A stretch of DNA of 64,000 bases from Pithys albifrons albifrons (Eukaryota; Chordata; Aves; Passeriformes; Thamnophilidae), in the NCBI RefSeq assembly GCF_047495875.1, contig NC_092459.1, positions 19,639,795 to 19,703,794 on the forward strand, in the 5' to 3' direction. The notes under the pieces were generated by a model. It worked only from the letters and a program-made list of their open reading frames with translations, was not told where the DNA came from and ran no database searches. This document shows, piece after piece, positions 1 through 9,651 of the stretch. The translations under genes were made by a program, and so were the position numbers. Position 1 is the stretch's first letter; each line of letters starts with the position of its first letter.

Positions 1-289
1 CGAGTCCAACTCCTGGCCCTGCACAGGACCATCTTCAAGAGTCTCATCATGTGCTTGAGAGTGTTGTCCAAACCATTCTTGAACTCTGGCAGGATTGGTG
101 CTGTGACCACCTCCCTGGGGAGCCGGTTCCAGTGTCCAATCACTTTCAAGTTGAAGCTTTTTCTAATATCCAACCTAGACCTCCCCTGCCTCTCCTCTTA
201 CCCTCACGAGGAAATTGTAGACTGTGATGAGGTCTCCCCTCGGTCTCCCCTTCAGTCTGAACAGGCTACCATCTTTCTAAATTGGTGCC

Positions 290-1121
290 CTGTTGAACCC
301 CACTAGTGACAGGTCACCAGTCTCATGTTACTCCATTCACTATAACCCTCTGTGCTTGACCCATGAGCCAACTGCTCACCCACCACATGATGTGTTTATC
401 CAGCTGTGCTGGACATTTGTCCAGAAGGATTGAGAGACAGTATTGAAAGCTGTACTGAAATTCATAGAGGTTACATCAGCTGTCTTCCCTTGATCAGCCA
501 GGTGGGTTACCTTGTCATAAAAGAAAATCAGGTTTGATAAGCAGGACGTTCCTCTCATGGAGCCGTTTTGGCTCTGACCAGTGACTGTGTTGTCTTTCAG
601 GTGTTTTTCGATACTTCCCAGAATAAACTTCTCCATAATTTTACCTGGCATTGATGTGAGACTGACAGGCCTGTAGTTTCTGGGGTCCTCCTTTTTGACC
701 TTCTTGAGAATCAGGACAAGATTCATTATCTTCCAGTCAGTTGGGACCTCTCCAGATTCCCAAGACTGCTCCAAAATCAAGACAGGCCTTGCAATATCAG
801 CTAGCTCTTTGAGGATTCTGAGATTAATCCCATCTGGCCCTATAGATTTGCAGGGATCCAGTTGGAGCAGCAGATCCAACAAAATTTCAGGGTTGACAGG
901 CAAGTGATCATTCTTGCAGCCATGGTCCTCCAGCTCAGGGCACTGAGACTCCCTTGGTTGGTTGTCTGTGTTGAAGACAGAAGCAAACAAAGCATTAAAC
1001 ACCTCTGCCTTGTCTCTGTCTCTGTTTGTGAGGTGACCATCCTCATCCTATAATGGGACAATGATATTTCTATACTTGCCATTGTAGTATTTGAAAAAAC
1101 TCTTCTTTTGGTCCCCCACAT
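290..1121 (-). pseudogene. CR1 ORF2 reverse transcriptase remnant
   Basis: This is part of the CR1 ORF2 polymerase, which would copy CR1 RNA into DNA at a nicked target. The longest open piece is 376-1002 (208 residues). It carries the fingers-domain signature SIGPDGINLRILKELA, then NYRPVSLTS, and the motif A region NFSTAFNTVSQ. In active CR1 motif A reads DFSKAFDTVSH, so both aspartates are asparagine here, including the metal-binding one; the copy could not be catalytic. Frames on either side continue the homology: 840-1121 upstream contains KSSFSNT-like linker sequence in another frame, and 290-376 downstream carries the motif B segment in another frame. The YADD segment is deleted. There is no sign of use by the host. 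Confidence 0.88.
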
Positions 1122-1278
1122 TTCTGGTCAGCTTCATCTCCATCTGAGCTTTGGCTGCACAACTTTCTCCCTACAGCATCAAGCAGGGTCTCTGTAGTGT
1201 TCCCATGTCAGTTGATCTTGCTTCTACTGAGGATATTCCTTCATTTTTTGCCTTATATTTCCAAAAGAATATTCCTGT

Positions 1279-2092
1279 TCAGCCCAACCAGCCTTCTGCC
1301 TCCTCTGCTTGACTTCTGACTTTTTGGAATTGCCTGATCCTGTGCAGGTGATGTTTAAAAAATGACCAGCACAGATGGACCGCAGCACCTGTAAAAACAT
1401 TTCCCCAAGGGACTTTACTTACTAATTCTCTTCTTAGGTCCAGAGTTGAGAGGGGTTTTGGCACTTTTCCTCCTACCAATGGAGATTTTAAACTCGATCT
1501 CTTCACTTGATCACTGTGGCCAAGATGGCCAGCAATCTGCTGTTCATTCATGAGATCCACTCGGTAGACAAGCAGCAGATCAGAGAGGGCATCTTTCTGA
1601 GTCAGCTGTCATAGGACCTATTCCATAAAATTGTCATCCAGGTTTTCTAGGAATCTTCTGTCCCAGGATGTACCCACTGTGCTGCTCCCATTTCTGGCAA
1701 GTTGAAGTCCCCTGTAGGGACAAGGGCAGTTTACTTGGAAATGTCCCTTAGTTCCTCAAAGAATAATTTGTTGGCATCATCATCCTGGCTTAGTAGCTCT
1801 ATAGCAGGATCACAGAATGATATCCACATTATTTGTTTGCCCCTTGATTCTTACCCAGAGGCTCTCAACTGTGCTATTGCCAACTGCAAACTCCATACAT
1901 TGCAACCCTTCTATAACATACTGTGACCAGCCCTTCGCCCCTTATGCCCTGCCTATCCCTCCTGTAGAGCCTGTAACCATCCAACAAGGCACTCCAGTCA
2001 CAGGTATTGTCCCTCCAGGTTTCACTTATACCAGTGATGTCAAATCTCTGGGATTGGGCCAAGGCTTTGAGCTCTTCCATTTTGTTCCTCAC
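1279..2092 (-). pseudogene. CR1 ORF2 endonuclease and linker remnant
   Basis: This is the N-terminal apurinic-type endonuclease part of CR1 ORF2, which nicks the target DNA. At 1874-2092 a 72-residue open piece begins MRNKMEELKALAQS, as the ORF2 endonuclease does in CR1. It includes the catalytic-Glu motif as ISETW, then WSALLDGYRLYRRDRQG. The frame is broken between about 1560 and 1874. At 1279-1560 the homology resumes with LGHSDQVKR, where functional copies have the SDH motif, so the catalytic histidine has become glutamine. It continues with the linker segment STLDLRRELVSKVPWGNV. This is a dead retrotransposon gene; the homology is clear although the frames are broken. Confidence 0.85.
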
Positions 2093-2247
2093 TCTGCCTG
2101 CGTTAGTGTAAAAACATTTCAGGTGTGGTTAATTGTAGCCAACATGTCTTGAGGCAGATTGAGGAACTCTATGAGTGCTTAGGTTTGGCACACCATCCCA
2201 TGGCTCATCACTGGCAAACCTGGTTTTGTCCCGTTCCCCCTTCCAAG

Positions 2248-2361
2248 CTAGTTTAAAGCTCTATCAATGAGCCCCAAGTTCTCCTGTGCTAGAACTCTTT
2301 TTCCCCTCTGAGACAGGTGCATCCTGTCAGATGTCAGTAGACCATATGTTGAGTAGATCCT
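2248..2361 (-). pseudogene. CR1 ORF1 C-terminal (esterase-like) remnant
   Basis: On the minus strand, about 37 codons end in a TAG stop at 2250-2248. They contain the segment LLTSDRMHLSQRGKRVLA followed by LGLIDRALN. CR1 ORF1 proteins end with an SGNH-esterase-like domain whose last conserved block is DGxHLSxxGxxxLA, and this piece matches it, keeping the Asp and His pair. It lies immediately upstream of the ORF2 endonuclease in element orientation, as expected for CR1. It is too short for the main track of long open frames and is only the tail of ORF1, because the element is 5'-truncated just beyond it. Confidence 0.75.
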
Positions 2362-2401
2362 CTCATGGCCAGAAAACCCAATTTTTTTCCACTCAAGTAT
2401 A

Positions 2402-2466
2402 TGGGCATTGGCCAGGAATCAAACTTGCTTGAAAGGCAGCTATGCTCACCATTATATTACCAATGC
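2402..2466 (-). pseudogene. tRNA-Gly-like pseudogene with CCA-like end, fused to CR1 5' end
   Basis: The minus strand from 2466 to 2405 reads as a degraded tRNA-Gly of the TCC type. The 7-bp acceptor stem GCATTGG/CCAATGC is perfectly paired. The D-arm/A-box region (TGGTAATATAATGGTGAG) and the anticodon stem-loop GCTGCCTTTCAAGCA are recognisable. The anticodon is TTC at 2433-2431, where the functional gene has TCC. About 10 nt covering the variable region and the 5' half of the T stem are missing, and the B box is reduced to GTTTGATTCC. CCA follows the acceptor stem directly at 2404-2402. CCA is not encoded in eukaryotic tRNA genes, so this suggests a copy of a mature tRNA, although the discriminator base is absent. 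The CR1 begins within about 20 bp on the same strand. Confidence 0.78.
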
Positions 2467-4136
2467 ATCTGGATGCTTCCCTGTTTCCTAAGTCAGACTC
2501 AGTAACTTATATTTTGAAAAATCCATTATTTTAAGATTTACAGCAAGGTATTATATTTGCATACAGGTAACTTTTTTTATGAGTTTTTTTTTGTTTTTAA
2601 CTTATAAATTTTATGAGATAGGCTATGGAGCTGTTGCTAGAAACTAATTTCTCCATACTAAATTTAATCTAAAAAAATTAAATAAGGTTGAAATTCAATG
2701 TACATAATTTTGGCAATGATTCAGTAAGGCTGAATTCTTAAAAGTAGATATCTTCTTTCATACTACTGCCTATAGTAAAAATGGAGTTAAAATAGCAACA
2801 TTAGATTTTTGGAATTAAATACACCAGCAAATGCCCATAAAATCCTGTCTGAATTCTAGCTTACCCAACTTTTCTCTCACTTGTTTCTTTAACATTCACA
2901 AACAACTTGGTTTCACCTGGCTAATAGAAGCAGCAGTCTGAGTTTCAAAATCTCTGTCTTACATAAGTAAACCCCTCAGCTTATGTCTGAAGCATTTTGA
3001 AACATTATGTTCAAAAGTTGTGATATTTCACCAAAGTCTATGCCCACAATGCTCTGTTTCACAGTTTGGTGTCTAATTCTCGGAATTTCTAAATTGAGGC
3101 TGTGCACCCAACTTTACTGTCCTACATGGAGGGTACAGAGGCCAGCAGAGTAGACAAATGAACATACAGCTAATGTGAATGACCAAGGAAAGAAACACAA
3201 GAAAAAAAATATTTTCTATGGTGACACTGGGAAACACATCTGAAACTCTGCCCAACATGTGTTCATGGAACTTCTGAATAGCGTAAGCAACTGCCTTGTT
3301 CTTTTTTAAGATGAGAAAAGAACCTCAGTCCATTCTTCACTTTCCCAACTTCCAAATTTTAGTTCTGCATGCATTGATTTATGTTACATTCCCTGATATA
3401 ATTCTTGGTTTGTGTGTTTGTGCTTTTATTTTTGTTTGTTTAGGTTTTTTGTATAGCTGTTTTTGGTTTGGGGTTCTGCGTGTGTGTGTGTGTGTGTGGT
3501 TGCATTCCCCACACATAACTTGAAAATTTGTAGAAAAAGGTTGGAGTTTAATTTAATATTCTAATTCTTTCATATTTGGAAATATGTCAGGATAACTAGA
3601 AAGTCCTGAATTTGGATATACCATTGCTATGTATGAGAAATAAGAATTAAAAAAAAAATAGGTGAAATAAGGGAAGGAGGAAAAGAAGGGATTTAAGAAC
3701 ATGTTGGGAGAGAAAATGGTAAGATGGATCAACAGAGAAGAATAAAGATGAAAGTATGAAGAAGAAGACCCATAAAGAAAATAATGTAAGCTAAAAAGCT
3801 CATTTTGATGAAATTACAGCTAAAGGATCAGAAATACCTATTCTTTTGCTGTGGTTTAGAACTGAAAATATTTTGATTACTTTTTTCATTTATTTTTCTC
3901 AAATGTTCATACCCATATTTTTATATTTTATTTTAGGATATCTTCACAAGCAGTAATTGCAGGGAGAAAAATTTCCTTTGAGCAGCAACATGATTGCACT
4001 GTAGGTAAGTTATAGTCTTATCTCTGTTCTGTTTTATCACAAATAAACAGGCATTTATCTTGCCAATGATATTCATGAAAGGTCTTGGTATGAGTTCATA
4101 AAATCATCTTGATCTCAAGCACGTCTACCAGGAAAT
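2467..4136. other. unique AT-rich sequence, no gene seen
   Basis: I see no coding potential beyond chance frames. It contains a GT microsatellite at 3480-3498 and short A and T runs. Nothing here resembles a known repeat family. Confidence 0.6.
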
Positions 4137-4443
4137 ATTTGTGGAGGCTGCAGAAGGACTTTTTACAAGGGTACATAGTGATAGGACAAAGGGGAATGGC
4201 TTTGAACTGAAAGAGGCTAGTGTTAGAATGGATATACAAAAAAACCTCTTTGCTGTGAGGGTGGTGAGGCATTGGAACAGGTTAAACAGGGAAGCTGTGG
4301 ATGCCCCATCAAGGCCGGGCTGGATGGGGCCCTGAGCAACCTGGTCTAGGGAAAGGTGGCCCTGCCCACAGTGAGTTGGTTGGAACTAGGTGATCTTTAT
4401 GGTCCCTTTCAACCCAAACCACTCAATAATTCTATGACTCTCT
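4137..4443 (+). mobile_element. CR1 LINE 3' tail fragment
   Basis: This is a plus-strand 3' end of CR1. It reads through the ORF2 C-terminal region (AVRVVRHWNRLNREAVDAP in frame at 4141-4335, the usual end of CR1 ORF2) into the 3' terminus. It ends in the CR1 tip, with wording equivalent to GATCTTTATGGTCCCTTTCAACCC and a final ATTCTATGACTC. A short deletion, in the place of the usual 'CCCTGGAGACATTC' segment, lies near 4310. It is strongly 5'-truncated, as most CR1 copies are. Confidence 0.93.
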
Positions 4444-4498
4444 CCTATGTGGTATTAGGCAGCAGGGCACTAAACAAAGAAGAGAGGCTATTAGGATG

Positions 4499-5184
4499 TG
4501 TCTCGGTTTGAGGGGAAAAACCAAAATGTTTTACCCACAAGCAGGGGAGGGGCCTCCTCCACAATAATCACACCACTCTTTATCAAATTTAAGAAAAGGA
4601 ATTTTAATACAAGAAGGATAACTGCTATATATATATATATATATGTAAACAGACTAGTGCAACCCACTTCCCCAACACCATAAGAGAGAAAAAAAAAAAC
4701 AACAACAAAACCCAGCAGGTTTTCCTCCGGGAGAAAAGGTTATACTTAAGTGTCCTTGTCACAGCTCGGCTGGCTGCAGAGTGAGTTTCAGTCCCTCTCC
4801 AGCGAAACAGACGAGCAGTGGGCTTTCAGATGGACTCAGTCTCTTCCCCCTGTGTTCCCCGTCCAAGAAGCAGAAAAGGTACGAGCAACCAGCAGCAAAT
4901 CCAAGGCAGGCAGCAGCACGGCAGGAAAAAGTAATCCGAAGTAGGCAGCGGCAAGACAGCCAGGGAAAACCCCAGCAGTAACCAGCAGGGCAGCCTGCCT
5001 CCTTGGAGCCCCCACTCCCCCGTTCCGCCGAGCCAAGACTGAGGAGAATATCCAAAAAAAAACCAAAAGAGACAAACCTGCCCCCACCCCAGCGATCACA
5101 GTTAACTGCTTCTTTTGTTAACCGCTGGCCTGGGCAGTTAAGTGGCAGGGGAGAGAATTTACATAATAATCCCAAACTACAACA
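4499..5184 (-). mobile_element. solo LTR of an endogenous retrovirus (4-bp TSD GATG)
   Basis: A 686-bp segment starts TGTCTCGGTTTG and ends ...CTACAACA. It is flanked by a perfect 4-bp direct repeat GATG at 4495-4498 and 5185-5188. The TG...CA ends and target-site duplication are the hallmarks of retroviral integration; no internal gag/pol follows, so it is a solo LTR left by recombination. The minus orientation is inferred: on that strand a TATATA run (4644-4626) is followed 18 bp later by ATTAAA (4608-4603), a TATA/polyA arrangement like the other LTRs here. The middle is GC-rich and gives long chance frames on both strands (for example 4759-5208), which I do not consider genes. The family name is not known to me. 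Confidence 0.8.
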
Positions 5185-5188
5185 GATG

Positions 5189-6770
5189 TAGGCTTTGTGA
5201 CAAAACACCTTAATAAATCTATAAGATTTATGCCTGTGAAGAAGATACTATGACTCTTTGTGACCTCATTATCTATATGGCATTATGCCAATTGGTGGAA
5301 TGTGTAAGTTATTCCAGAGGGTCTGTAACTCACTCAATGCAGTGGTGGACCTAAAAGTGATGGAGGTGATTGCTATGCAGCCACTGGTTGCTTCACATTT
5401 TGGTTTCCTATGGTGCCAGCATTTGTGACATCTGCACTTAGTCTGGTGGGGAAGGGAGATTCCCATGGTCAGAGCATTATAAATGACTGATGGGAGTGAT
5501 CCCCACTAACTCCATGACAAGTGCCACTCCTAAGCAAATGTGAAAAAAACACCAGACACAGGTTCTATTAAGTATGATAAAATACATTAGGTCTAGCTCA
5601 GAATTTATTTGTGAAGGGAACATTAAATTCAGTCGGAGAGAAAATAAAATCCTATAAAGCATTACAACTCTTCTATTCTACAAATAACTAAAAGGGATAT
5701 ATTTTTTCCATCTCTTAACTCATTATGGACCATTCCAGTCTTATTAATTGAAAATTATATTCCATGAGTATAAATTATTCATAACAGCTTTGGTCAATCC
5801 TCTTTTCAAAAAAATCACCAGGAATCAATGATCATTATTTTGAACATCAAATTTAGACTCAAATTTAGTTACTAATTTCAGCTTTGCAGATTATTCCTAA
5901 AGAATCTGTTCTGTGTGGAAAAGACAAATCTGATTAATTTATGATAAAAGGGTATAATTCATATTTTCAAGCTTTTTATGTTTTATCTACTTTATGGTTA
6001 ATGTTTTTAGTCAACAATTAAAAATATAAACAGATTTTCTGTAAATTTTTGCACCCAAAACCCTGTCCTCAGTTTTGTATACATCAGACTTTCATAATAA
6101 TACCTTTTTCCAGTTTTGTACCTTTTGTAGCCAACACTTTTTGCTGACACATTTTATGTAACTTTATCCTTAAATATATAACAGAGGCAATTCTAGCTGC
6201 AGTAAATGAGCTGCTGCTACAAAATGGATGTTCATATTAATGATTTCAGTGCTAATACTGGGATCATTTATAATCACAGCATATGAGATCATACTTATTA
6301 ACATTTTCCCCATACTCTGAGCTAAGATAATCCTCTTTCTTCTCTGAGGGTATTCAAAGGAGGAATACTGAATACCTCATAAATTCATGAGGTAACAAAG
6401 GTATTTGCTCATTTGAAACTACAATTTCTCTGCTTTTCTTGTGTTTTCCTATAATCTGTCATTACTCAATAGTTTTAAGACTTCTAGAACACAATTGAGA
6501 ATGTGAAGCTTTTGTAATGAATATGAGAAAGAGTTAAGGAATTCTGTATGAAATTCTGTTTTCTATGAATTCCAGTAGAAATTATTTTCCTATACATTAC
6601 AGAAAATTCTAGAAGATTTTAAAATCTTTGTAACTGTCGAGTGCTTTAATATCTTGTTCATTTTCCCACATGCTTGAGACATTAAACTCTTGAACTAAAA
6701 ACCCTGTATGTACTAATATCTTGATGATATTTTTTCTTTTCTTTTTTTCACTGTATGCTGTGTTTGGATA
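5189..6770. other. unique AT-rich sequence, no gene seen
   Basis: No repeat family or coding frame is recognised. 5211-5470 is slightly less AT-rich than the rest but has no diagnosable structure. Confidence 0.55.
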
Positions 6771-7522
6771 TGTCCTAGTTCAGCAGGTGGGACCAGTTTA
6801 TCACTGTTTGGGGATGATCAAAGCTATGTATTCTACACCCTCTATTCATTTCCCAAGAGCTGTTAACAACAAACCATTTGCAGCAGCTGCCCAGGGCACA
6901 CCCGACTCCTCAGGATGTTGGCTGGGTGTGAAAGCCACCTGTGAGATAAGAGCTGTGATAACTTCCCTCCAGGAAGTCGTTAGCACCTTCAAACCCAGCC
7001 TGATGGGGTGTGTCTGCTATTGGGCCAGCAACAATTCCAAAATACCCCATGATGCACAGAGCAAGATCACCCATTGTGTAACTACCTGCCCTGGGGGAGT
7101 TACTGTGTGCTCCCACCTGGACCTGAGGGTACATAATCTTGGGGTTTGAAGACCTCAGGGAACCACTTGTCAGGTCGGGAGGAGGATCAGAACCTCAACA
7201 GGAGGAGACCACCACGCTCAACCAGACTGTGACCACTACTCTTCACCAGACTGCAACCGTCATCTGCACCAAAAGGTTTTTTCACTTCCTTTTACTTTGG
7301 ACTTGGGGGAACCACATGAGTCTCAGCATGGAGGCTAACAAACACCATTGTGTTTGTGCCCCAGGGTGCTGGGTTATACTTCTGGGTTTTGTGGGTTAAA
7401 ACCAATTTCTCTGTTTGTGCCATTGCACTTGTTGTAATATTGTTACTAAATTGTAGCTCTGACTTATAATCTGTTTTGTGTTGAGTTTGTTTCTCCTGCC
7501 AGTTTACATTTAAACCAGCACA
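6771..7522 (+). mobile_element. solo LTR, family shared with 35221 copy (5-bp TSD GGATA)
   Basis: A 752-bp LTR begins TGTCCTAGTTCAGCAGG and ends ...AAACCAGCACA. It is flanked by a perfect 5-bp duplication GGATA at 6766-6770 and 7523-7527. A 5-bp duplication is usual for ERVL-type (class III) avian elements, so I infer that class. A TATA-like TACATAAT lies at 7130-7137, which gives the plus orientation some support. The same sequence family recurs at 35221-35923 in the same orientation. This copy has about 50 bp near 7170-7220 that the other lacks. The 142-residue frame at 6721-7149 lies almost wholly inside the LTR and is not a gene. Confidence 0.85.
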
Positions 7523-7527
7523 GGATA

Positions 7528-8201
7528 TCTTTCAAATACTGCCTCACTGCCACTACGTGAGTTGTATTGCTACTACTTGCTTTCTTAAACAGACAAAGTA
7601 AACAATATTTTTCAGCTATCACGCTCCTTTAATTCATATAAACTATTTACTGATTTGAAGTATTTGTATATAGAATGCATTCAATTATATTTATTCTATG
7701 ATTCTGAAAACAATGCACACAGTTGCAAATGTCAAAAAATAAAAATAAATGTCAAATAATATTTCCCTCATTTTCAGGCAGCAGTCTGAAAAACCTTGTT
7801 TGTTTTTTTTTCTTATTTCCAATAACTGATTTCCCTCCGTGTCTTGAAAGAATCTCTTAAATATTGAACAGTGTCAATAAAGTCCTCTTGTATAATAAGG
7901 ATCTCATAGATAGGGACTCAATAGGGGTCTCACAGATAATCAGTTTTACAAAGACTATCAACGACAGAGTGAAAGGTAGCTAAATTATGCACAGTTCATC
8001 ACTGCTTTTGTCATGAGTATCATTAATGATTTATATTTGCTTGAGATTTTAAAATCCTATGTAGGACAATTGTTGACATTTTGAAGGTTTAAAAATTCTG
8101 ACCATTAATATCGATGTTAATATTAACACGATATACAAAGTAAGTAGTAGTAAAGTTCCAATTTATGTCCACTGTTAAATTCCAAATTATCCATAAAAGA
8201 C
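7528..8201. other. unique AT-rich sequence, no gene seen
   Basis: There is no recognisable repeat or coding region, only low-complexity A/T stretches. Confidence 0.55.
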
Positions 8202-8339
8202 CACAGAATCACAGAGTATACTAAGTTGGAAGGGACCCACAGGGATCACTGAGTCCAGCTCCTGGCCCTGCACAGAACTATCCCCAAAAGTCACACCAAG
8301 TTCCTGAGAGTATTGTCCAAATGTTTCTTGAACTCTGTT
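8202..8339 (-). mobile_element. CR1 LINE 3' tip
   Basis: This is the last 140 bp or so of a CR1 in reverse complement. It runs from CACAGAATCACAGAGTATA through TTGGAAGGGACCCACAGGGATCACTG to the point where the copy is 5'-truncated after CTTGAACTCTG. It resembles the 3' ends at 1 and at 19680, so it is the same broad subfamily. It has no coding content. Confidence 0.93.
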
Positions 8340-9593
8340 GTAAACCAAATTTCATAAATATGAATACTGATTTTAAATCCTTATTAGTTTTTCACTCTTA
8401 TAGTGAAACTATTTTTCTTGGATTCAACATCTTTTATGTTTAGATAAGGCAAGACTCATACCTGTCAATGCTTTAAGCATACACAATAAAGTATAACATA
8501 AATATATCTATATACATATATAGACACACACATGCACATACACATATTTTTGGTAGATTGTTCTTTACAACTGGTATGTGATGAAAAATGCTGTCACACA
8601 GACAAGAATTCAAATACACCAGAGAGTATGAGTTGTCTTTGCAATCCTTTCAGATGGGTGATCTCGTTGTTGCTTCCTGCCATGACTTGGTGCTTACATG
8701 AGAGTTCACATCAGGTTATGTTGGCACAGCTCTGGATTTTGTCTCTGTGTTTGCCTGTGAAGTGGCATAAGATTTATTGCCATTCTTAGAGTGGTGTATG
8801 TCAATGTTATCATCATACTCATTCAAGTAATAATGTAAGATCCCGTTCACATTGACACAAAGCACTACAGCTTTTAATTGTAATAACACTGATAAGTCAT
8901 TTTGCAAAATTGTTCCCAAAAATGTTTGTCATATGTGCCCACAGTTAACAGAAAATTATGGGAACATTGATTTATGGACATATAGTAACCATTCTAATGA
9001 GTATAGAGAGAAATTAGTTTCAATCTGTTGGGTAAAGAGTGCTAGTTGAATGTCTCAATATTTAACCTTTTCTAAAGTCCTACACTTTAGTTCTATACAA
9101 TTTTAGAACACTTTTATGGAAAGAAAAATCTTTCATATAACATTTTCATCACAGTTAGTCACTGAATAATGAAAAATTAGACCATAACCATTCTTGGACA
9201 GTGTTGGTTTTTCCTGCTATGGTGTAACACATGTGCTAGTACGGCTTTTTTTTTACTACTATCATAGATGTTTCAACAGATACTAAATCCCATTTTAAAT
9301 AGTATCCCAGTTGGAATAGGAGTGAACACTACCTTATTATTAACCTATTACTACATAGGAACTGTGATATCCTTCATACAGTTGAATAATTATCTTAAAG
9401 GCAGAAGTCCATCATTATGAGACAAAGCATACAACAGAATTATAGTGTTAAAATCTTTAGAATACATTTAACCCTCTTCCTACTATAATTAGCTATAATT
9501 AGTATTGCAAAGTAGTTCTGATAATATATCATGGATAATTCCTTCAACTACCAGACACTGGTGGCAAGCACTTACCAGAGCATTATATAATTT

Positions 9594-9651
<58 letters not shown>

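Larger units (their letters stand above)
1..2401 (-). mobile_element. CR1 LINE, 3' end cut by window edge, 5'-truncated
   Basis: This is a long CR1 non-LTR retrotransposon on the minus strand. Read in minus orientation it holds, in order, the end of ORF1, the ORF2 endonuclease start, the endonuclease-RT linker, the reverse transcriptase and the CR1 3' region. The first bases of the window are the well-known CR1 3'-terminal segment in reverse complement; the final octamer repeats lie outside the window. The coding parts are broken by many stops and frameshifts. Reverse-transcriptase similarity runs past motif B (the segment equivalent to PVTSGVPQG) and then jumps near 270-290 to the 3' tail, so motif C (YADD) and about 1 kb are missing. 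The 5' end at about 2385-2401 abuts a tRNA-like sequence on the same strand. Family assignment is from remembered CR1 consensus features; the subfamily is not determined. Confidence 0.93.

Noticed and set aside
4759..5208. 149-codon minus-strand frame
   Set aside because: It lies almost wholly inside the solo LTR at 4499-5184, extending past its end; composition keeps several frames open.
6721..7149. 142-codon plus-strand frame
   Set aside because: It starts in flanking sequence and runs into the LTR. The second LTR copy at 35221 does not keep the frame as a gene.
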